Source: Actinomadura parmotrematis (GTDB lineage: Bacteria > Actinomycetota > Actinomycetes > Streptosporangiales > Streptosporangiaceae). Taken from it: 64,000 bases of DNA. The stretch spans positions 271,211-335,210 of the forward strand of contig NZ_JAIBOA010000005.1 of assembly GCF_019458805.1 (NCBI RefSeq), in the 5' to 3' direction. The notes beneath the pieces are model-generated. The model worked only from the letters and a program-made list of their open reading frames with translations. It was not told where the DNA came from and ran no database searches. Positions 14,501 to 21,286 of the stretch are shown here, piece after piece. The position numbers and the translations under genes were made by a program. How positions within the stretch are numbered: the stretch's first letter is position 1; each line of letters begins with the position of its first letter.

Positions 14501-17330
14501 GGTCGTCGATGCCGGCGTCGTTCTCGGCGGGCGCGGCCGGGCCGGTGCCGGCGCGGGCGGCGCGGGCGTCGGCGTCGGCGAGGAGCGCGGCGTCCACGTC
14601 GGGGACCATCTCGCAGAAGTTCTCGATGAACGCGGGCTCGGCGTCGGGGTCGAAGGGCCGGACGAACCGGTCGGCGAACAGGTCGCCGGCGCGGAGCGCG
14701 GCGCCGACGGCGAAGGCGGCGCCGACCGCGTTCAGCGGCCCGGCCAGGGAGTCGTCGTCGGTGCGGGCGGCGACCGCGGGGACGTCGGTGATCTCGCGGG
14801 CGAGCTGGGTGAGGACCTGGCCGGGGCCGACCTCGATCAGCAGGTCGGCGCCCTCGGCGGCGTCCGCGAGCGCGCCGGCGAACAGCACCGGCGCGGTGAT
14901 CTGCTCGCGCAGCAGGGCGCGCAGGTCGTCGCCGGGGCCGACGGGCGCGCCGGTGACGGTCGAGTGGACGCGGCCGCGGGCCGGGGCGAGGTCCTCGCCC
15001 GCCAGGTGCGCGCCGAACGCCTCGGCGGCGGGGGCGACCTGCGGGGAGTGGAAGGCGTGCGAGACCGGCAGGCGGACGGCCTGGACGCCGGCGCGCGCGG
15101 CGCGGCCGAGGACGCGCAGGAGGCCGTCGGCGGGTCCCGACACCACGGTCTGGCGCGGCCCGTTGTGCCCGGCGATCACCACGCCGGGGTCGGCGGGGTC
15201 CAGCAGCGCCGCGACGGCGGCGGCGTCCGCGGCGAGGCCCGCCATGGCGCCGTCGCCCTCGGCGAGGGCGCTCATGGTGGCGCCGCGGGCGGCGGCGAGG
15301 CGGAGCAGCGCGGCCTCGTCGAGGGCGCCCGCCCAGTGCAGCGCGGTGAGCTCGCCGAGGCTGTGGCCGACGGCCGCCCGCGCACGCACGCCGAGCGCGG
15401 TGAGCAGCCGGAGGCCGGCGGCCGAGGCGGTGGCGATGCGCGGCTGGGCGACGGCGGTCTCGACCTGGTCGCCGTCCTCGGGCAGCGCGGCGAGCTCGTA
15501 CAGCTCCTCGACGGTCTCGAAGCGGCGGCGCAGCGCGCCGCCGTCGGAGCGGGTGCCCGAGCCCTGGCCGGGGAACAGGTACACGATGCGCGGCGGCCCG
15601 GCGGGGCCGCCGAGGAACACCCCGGCGGCGGCGTCCAGGTGGCGTTCGGCTCCGTCGCCGGCCAGCTCGGCGACGCGGCGGAGGGAGGCGGCGAGGGCGG
15701 CCGGGGCGGCCGCGACGACGGCGGCGCGCCACGGGCGGCGGGCGAGGGCGCCGGCCAGGTGGGCGGCGAGGTCGGGCAGCTCGGAGCGGGCGGCGGTCTC
15801 GGCGACGGCGGCGAGGGCGGTGGCGCGCTCGGCGAGCGCGGCGGGGCCGTCGGCGTCCAGCAGGAACAGCTCGGTGTCCTGCGGCGAGTTCATGATCGAG
15901 CGGGTGCGGTGGTCGAGGCGGGCGCGGCGGCCGGCGCGGGGGGCCGCCACGACCAGGTGGGTGTTGATGCCGCCGAAGCCCATGGCGCTGATCCCGGCGC
16001 GCAGCGGCGCGTCCTCGGGCCAGGCGGCGCCCTTGCGGAGGACGCGGAGGGCGGGCTCGCCCTCGCCGAGCAGCGGGTGCGGGCGCTCGCAGCCGGTCGT
16101 CGGCGGCAGCACGCCGGCGTTCACCGCCATGACGCCCTTGATGAGCCCGGCGACGCCCGCGGCGGCCTTGGTGTGCCCGATGTTGGCCTTGATGGACCCG
16201 ACGGCGGCGGGGGTGCCGGTGGCGCCGGCGGCGCGGCGCGCCTCGATCAGGGTCTCCAGCTCGGCGGCGTCGCCGACGGCGGTGCCGGTGCCGTGGCCCT
16301 CGAAGTAGCCGACCTCCTCGACTCCGTAGCCGGCGCGGCGGTAGGCGCGGTCCAGGGCGAGGCGCTGGCCGTCGGTCTCGGGGCGGGTGATGCCGCCCGC
16401 GCCGTCGGAGGACACCCCCCACCCGTCGATGAGGCCGTGCACGCGGTGGCCGCGCGCGACCGCGTCGTCCTCGCGCATGAGGACGACCATGCCGCAGCCC
16501 TCGCCCGGCCAGAACCCGGCCGAGCGCTGGTCGTAGACGCGCATCTCGTCGATGGCGAGGGCGCCGGCGCGGGAGAAGCCGATCAGCTCGGTGGCGTCCA
16601 CGCTGATGTCCACGCCGCCCGCGACGGCCAGGTCCATGTCGCCGGCCAGCAGCGCGTTGCAGGCGGTGATGACCGACAGCAGCGAGGAGGCGCAGGCGCC
16701 GTCCACGACGTAGCCGCCGCCGTTGAAGTCGAAGTGGTTGCAGATGCGCCCGGCGATGGTGTTGGACAGGCCGCCCGCCAGCGAGTCGCCGTCGGGGACG
16801 GGGAAGGGGGCCTTGTAGGCGCGCTCCAGCCCGGCGAGCAGCTCGGCGAGGCGGCCCGTCTCGATCTCGCCGTCCAGCGCGGCGGCGACGACGCGCCGCA
16901 CGTAGGGCCAGCGCAGCCGCATCTGGGCGGCGCGGATGCCCTCGCCGGTCAGCGAGTTGCCGACGACGACGCCGGTGGTCTCGCCGGGGGCGCCGCGCCC
17001 CTCGGGCAGGCCGGCGTCGGCGAGGGCCTCGGCGGCCACGTCGAGGGCGAGCCAGTGGGTGAGGTCGGCGTTGCGGAAGGTCGACCCGGCGACCTTGTAG
17101 CGGACCCGGTCGAACTCCCAGTCGCGGAGCAGCGCGGCCTCGGTGATGTAGATGTGGTCCGGGGACGAGCGGTCGGCGTTGTAGTAGTCCTCCAGCCGCA
17201 CGCGCGTGGACGGGATGCGCCGGAACGAGCGGCGCCCGGCCAGGACGTTGTCCCACAGCTGCGCGGGATCGGCGGCGTCGGGGAATCGGCACGCCATTCC
17301 GACGATCGCGATGCGCGAACTCGAACTCAC
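11547..17330 (-). CDS. Iterative type I polyketide synthase of enediyne type (KS-AT-ACP-KR-DH-PPTase)
   Basis: 1927 residues, normal for the PksE family. KS (1-460): N-terminus SRIAIVGMACRFPDA, Cys213 in DGACASS, His346 in EGHGTGT, His386 in KANIGHTKAAAG. AT (580-850): GHSLGE with Ser657. ACP (940-1020): DDLHLSSIVV, carrier Ser probably 977. KR (1200-1440): VTGGGKGI, Ser1340, Tyr1353. DH (1475-1720): His1483 in YLAEHVFGGG. Integrated phosphopantetheinyl transferase (1770-1927): GCDLERV (Asp1819, Glu1821) and WTAAESAVKAG. This domain order with a built-in PPTase and no TE is specific to enediyne/polyene PKSs; all catalytic residues I can check are present. The GTG at 17330 has GGGAGG upstream. 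It heads an operon with the thioesterase and methyltransferase. Confidence 0.92.
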   Translation of the reverse strand: MSSSSRIAIVGMACRFPDAADPAQLWDNVLAGRRSFRRIPSTRVRLEDYYNADRSSPDHIYITEAALLRDWEFDRVRYKVAGSTFRNADLTHWLALDVAAEALADAGLPEGRGAPGETTGVVVGNSLTGEGIRAAQMRLRWPYVRRVVAAALDGEIETGRLAELLAGLERAYKAPFPVPDGDSLAGGLSNTIAGRICNHFDFNGGGYVVDGACASSLLSVITACNALLAGDMDLAVAGGVDISVDATELIGFSRAGALAIDEMRVYDQRSAGFWPGEGCGMVVLMREDDAVARGHRVHGLIDGWGVSSDGAGGITRPETDGQRLALDRAYRRAGYGVEEVGYFEGHGTGTAVGDAAELETLIEARRAAGATGTPAAVGSIKANIGHTKAAAGVAGLIKGVMAVNAGVLPPTTGCERPHPLLGEGEPALRVLRKGAAWPEDAPLRAGISAMGFGGINTHLVVAAPRAGRRARLDHRTRSIMNSPQDTELFLLDADGPAALAERATALAAVAETAARSELPDLAAHLAGALARRPWRAAVVAAAPAALAASLRRVAELAGDGAERHLDAAAGVFLGGPAGPPRIVYLFPGQGSGTRSDGGALRRRFETVEELYELAALPEDGDQVETAVAQPRIATASAAGLRLLTALGVRARAAVGHSLGELTALHWAGALDEAALLRLAAARGATMSALAEGDGAMAGLAADAAAVAALLDPADPGVVIAGHNGPRQTVVSGPADGLLRVLGRAARAGVQAVRLPVSHAFHSPQVAPAAEAFGAHLAGEDLAPARGRVHSTVTGAPVGPGDDLRALLREQITAPVLFAGALADAAEGADLLIEVGPGQVLTQLAREITDVPAVAARTDDDSLAGPLNAVGAAFAVGAALRAGDLFADRFVRPFDPDAEPAFIENFCEMVPDVDAALLADADARAARAGTGPAAPAENDAGIDDPLLLLRTLVARRAEFPLDAVQADSKFLDDLHLSSIVVSELVGDAMRTLGLAEPAAPTGYATATLGQVAETLTELAATGTAGAEDAATAAARIVPPGAGPWVRAFALDRREAPAPARTAPRAEGAWRVVGDHPAGPAIREALRDARLGTGVLVLLPAGADRLALLREGAAAVLAGDDVTRCVIVQDGPGGAGFAKTLHLEAPWVATTVVTAALDGPATPAAVSVEAAATVRFRETVHDGARREPVLAPVDLAGTDLPLGGGDVLLVTGGGKGITAECALELARESGARLALLGRSAPEEDAELAANLERMDAAGVTARYLRADVTDAGAVAAAVAAAEAELGPVTAVLHGAGGNVPKLLTELTDDDYARTIGPKVAGLEAVLAAVDTARLRLLVTFGSMTGRAGLRGEAHYAVANEWQSDLAERLAAELPHCRVRAVEWSLWSGVGMGERLGSVENLARAGVTTITPDQGVAMLRDLAADPAAPVVSVVTGRFGEMPTVSFGAGELPLLRFLDRPRVSYPGVELVADAEVSWDDDPYLAEHVFGGGTEAVLPGTVGMEIMAQAGSALLGLDAPPVLSGVEFLRAIAVAADTPVTVRVAVLRTAPGVASAVVRCSTTGFQIDHFRAVCEAPPAAPKARGVAVPGNAALPPLDLDPATELYGPMLFHGPRFRLMGDIRRADATHVTARLLPATGVPWFGRYLPGTLLLGDPAARDSYMQPLALCAPTVLAIPAGVDRLVPGAAAGAAAAFVHARYRVAEECWDLEVTDEDGELIETWEGFRTRLVEKFALPAAWVPGLLGPYVEHALAAFGLAGSAVVDTDPAGASRRDAADLAARRLLGPDVRLAHRPDGKPETGDGRPLSIAHCAGVTLATGTPGCDLERVAARDRDAWHGLLGADGLALADALAAEAGEDLDTAATRVWTAAESAVKAGLPAGTPFALDALHEDGWIVLAAGDHRVATLAAGLRGVAGPVVLGVLTARTGGAAA

Positions 17331-17520
17331 TTCTGACCTCCCTCGAAAGGGCGCGGCGAACGCGCCGTCCGGCCCCGTGGACGACCGTTTCAGGGCATGC
17401 CGGAGAGGCGCCGTGAACAGGGGTCGGCAAAGGGGGCGACGGATCGTTCCCGGCCCTTTGCGGAACGGCCGTCACCGGCGGGGGCGCCGTGGCCGCTCCA
17501 AGATCGTTTCAAGTTACTGG

Positions 17521-17550
17521 ACTGTAGGTTTCGCGCCCGCACGGCGTCAA
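17521..17550 (-). promoter_or_regulatory. Predicted promoter of the PKS operon
   Basis: On the minus strand, TTGACG (17550-17545), an 18-bp spacer and TACAGT (17526-17521). This is the best sigma-70-like pair seen in the window and points at the PKS gene, giving a leader of roughly 180 nt. Confidence 0.6.
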
Positions 17551-17662
17551 GCAGCATCTTCACAGCGCGCGCGGCAACATATTGGGCGTTTGGTGACCGG
17601 CAGGAACCCGCGCGCAGCGAGTGGCCGGTAGCGGGGCCTAACCGTCCCGGCATCCCCGATCA

Positions 17663-17688
17663 TGCCCGAAAGACCGGTTTCACGGGCA
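17663..17688. terminator. Possible hairpin downstream of the ROK gene
   Basis: TGCCCGAAA (17663-17671) pairs with TTTCACGGGCA (17678-17688) apart from a two-base bulge, around the loop GACCGG. It lies about 90 bases beyond the ROK stop codon. It could be a terminator or a binding site. Confidence 0.3.
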
Positions 17689-17780
17689 CATTGCGTGGCC
17701 TTTTCCGAACCGCTCGCAGCCGTTGTCGGCCGAGCGTCCACTCGCGTATGCGAACGGTAGCCGCGCCATTCTCATAATTG

Positions 17781-18809
17781 TCAGCCGAAGATCTCGTCCC
17801 GGGCGCGGTCCAGGGCGGTGAGGACGGCGCCGCGCAGGACCGCGCCGGCGTGCACCCGGCTCGGGACGACCTCGGTGGGCGCGGGCGTGAGCTCGGCGAG
17901 GCGGGCCTGGACGGCGGCGGCGAGCGCGGCGCCGTCCGTGCCGCCGTCGCAGCCGCCGAGGGCGCCCCCGAGGACGATGAGGCCCGGGTCGATGACGGCG
18001 ACGATCGGGAAGGCCGCGGTCGCGACGCGCTCGGCGAACGCGGCGCTGTCCCGGGGCGGGGCGCCGGGGCCGGCGAGGACGTCGCAGACGCCCCGCCCGC
18101 CGGCCGTGAGGAAGCCGATCTCGCCGGCGCCGCCGGAGGCGCCGCGGCGCACCCGGCCGTCCAGCACGATCGCGGCGCCGACGCCGTCGTCCACCCAGAT
18201 CAGCGCGAAGTCGTCGCGGCCGCGCGCGGCGCCGAGCCGGTGCTCGGCGACGGCGGCGAGGTTCACCTCGTTGGCCAGCGCGACCGGCACGCCGAGCCGC
18301 TCCCCCACCTCGCCGGGCAGGCCGGGGCGCCAGCCCGGCACGTCGTTCTCGTCGGCGCGCCCGGTCTCGGGGTGCACCAGGCCGGGCGCGCCGAGCATCA
18401 CCGCGTGCAGGGCGCGGCCGCCCGCCGCCTCGGTGACGGCGCCGGCGAGCGCCCCGGCGAGGTCGGCGGCGGGCAGCGCGCGCTCGGCGGTGCCGACGGT
18501 GGCGCCGGCGATGTCGGCGACGACGGCGGTCAGCCGGTCGCGGCGCACGTCCACGCCGGCGACGTGCGCGCGGGTGGCGGCGATCCCGTACAGGCGGGCG
18601 TTCGGGCCGCGCCGCTCGGCGCCCGCCTCGCCGGCGACCTCGATGAGGCCCGCGGCGAGCAGCCGCTCGAGGAGGTCGGCGGTCGTCGGCCGCGACAGCC
18701 CGGTGAGCGCGCGCAGCTGCGAGGCGGTGAGCGGGCCGCGCTCCACCAGCAGGTCCAGCGCGAGCCGGTCGTTGATGGCGCGGGCGAGCGTCGGCGTGGC
18801 GGTCTTCAC
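17781..18809 (-). CDS. ROK-family transcriptional regulator
   Basis: 342 residues. An N-terminal MarR-like winged helix (about 10-70; LTASQLRALTGLSRPTTADL) is followed by a ROK sugar-kinase-like domain (GVDVRRDRLTAVVADIAG, WVDDGVGAAIVLDG, GASGGAGEIGF). The usual zinc-binding CxxGxxGC cluster after GEIGF is reduced to a single Cys (GGRGVCDVLAG), so sugar phosphorylation is unlikely and a pure regulator is probable. GTG 18809 is chosen because a TAAAAT element ends 8 bases before it, suggesting a leaderless transcript. It is divergent from an MFS transporter, its likely target. Confidence 0.8.
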   Translation of the reverse strand: MKTATPTLARAINDRLALDLLVERGPLTASQLRALTGLSRPTTADLLERLLAAGLIEVAGEAGAERRGPNARLYGIAATRAHVAGVDVRRDRLTAVVADIAGATVGTAERALPAADLAGALAGAVTEAAGGRALHAVMLGAPGLVHPETGRADENDVPGWRPGLPGEVGERLGVPVALANEVNLAAVAEHRLGAARGRDDFALIWVDDGVGAAIVLDGRVRRGASGGAGEIGFLTAGGRGVCDVLAGPGAPPRDSAAFAERVATAAFPIVAVIDPGLIVLGGALGGCDGGTDGAALAAAVQARLAELTPAPTEVVPSRVHAGAVLRGAVLTALDRARDEIFG

Positions 18810-18824
18810 CCGCCCGATTTTAGA

Positions 18825-18865
18825 CAGGGTCCCTGCCGGATATCCCCTTTCCATCAGGGAGCCTG
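18825..18865. promoter_or_regulatory. Candidate ROK operator pair
   Basis: CAGGGTCCCTG (18825-18835, palindromic about its central base) and CAGGGAGCCTG (18855-18865) start 30 bp apart in the ROK/MFS divergent region. Spacing of nearly three helical turns and position next to both starts suggest a shared operator. Confidence 0.45.
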
Positions 18866-18884
18866 CCTGTTAATTTCGAGGACC

Positions 18885-20069
18885 ATGACCCACCGCACCT
18901 CCCTCGTCCTGGTGTTCGCCGTCCACGGCGCGGTGTCGGGCAGCCTGGCCACCCGCGTCCCCTGGATCCAGGAGCACCTCGGGATCGGCCCCGGCCTGCT
19001 CGGCCTCGCCCTGCTGTCCCCCTCGGTCGGCGCCTTCGCCGCCATGCCGACCGCCGGGCGGATCGCCCACCGCGTCGGCGGCGCGCGCACGACGCGGCTG
19101 CTGCTCGCCTTCTGGTGCGCGGCGCTCGCGCTGCCCGCCCTCGCGCCCGCGCCCGGCTGGCTGTTCGCGGCGTTCCTGCTGTTCGGCGCCGCCGCCGGCA
19201 TGTCGGACGTGGTGATGAACGGGCAGGTCGTGGTGCTGGAGCGGCACCTCGGCCGGCCCCTGATGTCGGGCCTGCACGGCATGTGGTGCGTCGGCAGCCT
19301 GGCGGGCGGCGCCATCGGCGTGGTCGCCGCGCACGCCGGGGTCGACGCGCGGCTGCACCTCGGCGGGATGGCGGCGCTGCTGTTCGCCGTCGGCGCCTGC
19401 GCCGGGCGCGGCCTCCTGCGTAGCGAGAGCGACACGGCCGCCGCCCCGCCGCGCCGGTTCGCGCTGCCGACGCGGGCCATCGCCCTCATCGGGCTGGTCG
19501 GCTTCTGCGGGACGTTCGCCGAGGGCGCGAGCGCGGACTGGACGGCGGTCTATCTCACCCGGGTCACCGGCGCGGGTCCCGGCCTCGCGGCGGCGGGGTT
19601 CGTGCTGTTCATGGTGTGCATGGCGGGCGCCCGGCTGCTCGGCGACGGCCTGATCCAGCGGTTCGGGCCGGTCGGGGTGGTGCGCTGCGGCGGCGCGGTC
19701 GCCGTGGCGGGCGGCGTCCTCGTGGTCGCCGGGCGCGCCCCGGCGGTGTGCATGGCGGGCTTCGCGCTCGTCGGCACCGGCATCGCGGTGATCGTGCCGC
19801 TGGTGTTCGCGGCGGCCGGGAGCCGCGGCGCCCACCCCGAGGAGGGCGTCGCGGGCGTCGCGACCATCACCTACCTGTCGGGGCTGCTCGCCCCGGCCGT
19901 CACCGGCTGGATCGCGGGCGCGGCCTCCTACCCGGCGGCGTTCGCCGTGGTCACCGCGCTCGCCGCGGCGATGGCGCTGCTCGCCAGCGTCCTCCGCCCG
20001 CCCGCGGCGGCGGGAACTTCCGGCGGCGGCCCCGTCGTTCACCGGGACGTGGATCTACTACAGAAGTAG
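18885..20069 (+). CDS. MFS transporter (YbjJ-like)
   Basis: 394 residues, about 12 membrane helices. The N-terminal RVPWIQEHLGIGPGLLGLAL and AAGMSDVVMNGQVVVLE segments fit the YbjJ-like MFS group. Substrate unknown; a sugar or sugar derivative would fit control by the divergent ROK regulator (inference). The ATG at 18885 has GAGGA upstream. The C-terminal 20 residues are hydrophilic. Confidence 0.8.
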   Translation: MTHRTSLVLVFAVHGAVSGSLATRVPWIQEHLGIGPGLLGLALLSPSVGAFAAMPTAGRIAHRVGGARTTRLLLAFWCAALALPALAPAPGWLFAAFLLFGAAAGMSDVVMNGQVVVLERHLGRPLMSGLHGMWCVGSLAGGAIGVVAAHAGVDARLHLGGMAALLFAVGACAGRGLLRSESDTAAAPPRRFALPTRAIALIGLVGFCGTFAEGASADWTAVYLTRVTGAGPGLAAAGFVLFMVCMAGARLLGDGLIQRFGPVGVVRCGGAVAVAGGVLVVAGRAPAVCMAGFALVGTGIAVIVPLVFAAAGSRGAHPEEGVAGVATITYLSGLLAPAVTGWIAGAASYPAAFAVVTALAAAMALLASVLRPPAAAGTSGGGPVVHRDVDLLQK

Positions 20070-20100
20070 TGGACCGCGGCGACGAGGGGGACGGCTTCCG

Positions 20101-20556
20101 ATGGCCCTGTGGGACAGGTTCCGCGCATCGACCCAGACGATGCAGACGCAGCTGCTCGCCAAGAAGAACGAGCTGAAGAGCGGCGCGTTCCGGGACGCCA
20201 GCATGGCGGTGTGCGCGCTGGTCGCCGCCGCCGACGGCTCGGTGGACCCGTCCGAGCGGCGGCGCACCGCGGCGCTGATCACCTCCAACGAGGTGCTGCG
20301 GAATTTCGACGCCGCCGATCTGCAGCGCCGCTTCGACGCGGGCCTGGACAAGCTGGCCGCCGACTTCGACTTCGGCAAGGTCGGCCTGCTCCAGGACATC
20401 GGCAAGGTCGCCAAGAAGCCGACCGAGGCGCGCGCGGTGGTGCAGATCGGCATCATCATCGGCGGCGCCGACGGGAACTTCGACGCCTCGGAGAAGGCCG
20501 TGGTGCGCGAGGTGTGCCTGGCCGCCGGCCTCTCCCCCGCCGAGTTCGACCTCTAG
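20101..20556 (+). CDS. TerB-family tellurite-resistance-like protein
   Basis: 151 residues, all-helical. Two matching acidic repeats, MAVCALVAAADGSVDPSERR and VVQIGIIIGGADGNFDASEK, carry the TerB/TerB-like metal-coordinating DGxxDxSE motif. TerB proteins are cytoplasmic or membrane-associated stress proteins with a proposed Ca2+-dependent role. The gene stands alone without terD/terZ partners. A purine-rich GAGGGGGACGG site precedes the ATG. An inverted repeat ACTAC-AGAA-GTAGT (20057-20070) overlaps the end of the upstream MFS gene; its meaning is unclear. Confidence 0.8.
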   Translation: MALWDRFRASTQTMQTQLLAKKNELKSGAFRDASMAVCALVAAADGSVDPSERRRTAALITSNEVLRNFDAADLQRRFDAGLDKLAADFDFGKVGLLQDIGKVAKKPTEARAVVQIGIIIGGADGNFDASEKAVVREVCLAAGLSPAEFDL

Positions 20557-20589
20557 CGCGGCCCGCCGCGCGGTCTCCGGCGCCGCCGG

Positions 20590-21174
20590 TCAGGCGCGGG
20601 GGCCGAAGCCCGACAGGGCGGCGCGGACGGCGAGGCCGGTCACCGCGTCCGGGTCGTCGCCCGCCTCCACCGCCGTGACGGCGGCGTTGACGACGCCCTG
20701 GAGCAGGCGCGCCGCGCGCCGCGGGTCGGGCTCGCCGAGCGCGGCGAGGGCCTCCTCCACGGGGGCGAGCAGGGCGCGGTGGGCGTCGGCGGCGCCGCCC
20801 TTCAGCGCCGCCGCGTCCGCGTCGCCCGCGAGCGCCTGCGCGACGCGGTGCCCGCCCGCCCGGACGACGTCGAGCTGCGCGCGCACGTAGGCGGCGACCT
20901 TCTCCTCCGGCGCGTCCGCCGCGGCCATCGCCGCGCCGATCGCCTCCAGCCAGCGCGGGACGGCGTCGGCGACGACGGCGGCGAGCAGCTCGCGGCGGTC
21001 GGCGAAGTACTTGTAGACGCTGTTGCGCGCGAGCCCGGTGCGCCGCGCCACCGTCGCGAACGTCACCGCGGCCCCGTCGCCGGTCTCCTCCAGCAGCTCG
21101 CGCGCCGCGTCCACCAGGGCGCGGCGCTGGAGCGCGCGGTGGTCGGCGACCGTCGCCGCCTGGATCTTCGGCAC
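20590..21174 (-). CDS. TetR-family repressor
   Basis: 194 residues. The N-terminal HTH reads ALVDAARELLEETGDGAAVT, FATVARRTGLARNSVYKYFA and DRRELLAAVV, a textbook TetR pattern. The rest is helical ligand-binding/dimerisation domain. Start GTG 21174. It is divergent from an ABC exporter operon and two 21-bp palindromes lie between them, so it very probably represses that exporter and perhaps itself. The ligand is unknown. Confidence 0.85.
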   Translation of the reverse strand: MPKIQAATVADHRALQRRALVDAARELLEETGDGAAVTFATVARRTGLARNSVYKYFADRRELLAAVVADAVPRWLEAIGAAMAAADAPEEKVAAYVRAQLDVVRAGGHRVAQALAGDADAAALKGGAADAHRALLAPVEEALAALGEPDPRRAARLLQGVVNAAVTAVEAGDDPDAVTGLAVRAALSGFGPRA

Positions 21175-21210
21175 CCGCCCAGTCTAGGGCGCGGCCCCGC
21201 CCGCCCCCAC

Positions 21211-21262
21211 TTGGCGACGCCTCGTCCCCAAGGGATAGAGTTTGGCGACACGCCGTCCCCAA
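21211..21262. promoter_or_regulatory. Two TetR-type operators flanking the ABC exporter -10
   Basis: Site 1 at 21211-21231 and site 2 at 21242-21262 are 21-bp imperfect palindromes built from left half TTGGCGAC and right half GTCCCCAA. They start 31 bp apart (three helical turns). TAGAGT (21236-21241) between them is a plausible plus-strand -10, with TTGGCG of site 1 as a weak -35. Repressor binding would block the promoter directly. Confidence 0.7.
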
Positions 21263-21286
21263 CCTCGTCCCCGGGGGTCCTCCCTG

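Larger units (their letters stand above)
17331..17780. other. 450-bp gene-free leader/intergenic region upstream of the PKS
   Basis: No credible gene; short open frames on both strands lack coding character. The region is visibly less G+C-rich than its surroundings. It holds the PKS promoter (17521-17550), a predicted PKS leader of about 180 nt, and an interrupted inverted repeat at 17663-17688 (TGCCCGAAA / TTTCACGGGCA, two unpaired bases) that could end the ROK transcript or be a regulator site. Confidence 0.6.

Noticed and set aside
11640..17336. A ~1900-codon open frame on the plus strand opposite the PKS gene
   Set aside because: Antisense shadow of a very G+C-rich gene; its translation is low-complexity Gly/Ala/Val/Arg with no recognisable domains, while the minus-strand frame is a complete PKS.
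11116..17475. A single ~2100-codon minus-strand frame that could suggest a PKS-thioesterase fusion
   Set aside because: Only its last ~144 codons are coding-like (thioesterase); the PKS lies in a different frame and stops with a 4-base overlap, so they are separate proteins.
17331..17780. Short open frames of 64-140 codons in the PKS upstream region
   Set aside because: No family resemblance, poor codon bias, no ribosome sites, and they overlap the predicted promoter.
20057..20070. ACTAC-AGAA-GTAGT repeat as a BlaI-type operator
   Set aside because: It overlaps the end of the MFS gene and no blaI/blaR-like gene is present; arms are only 5 bp.
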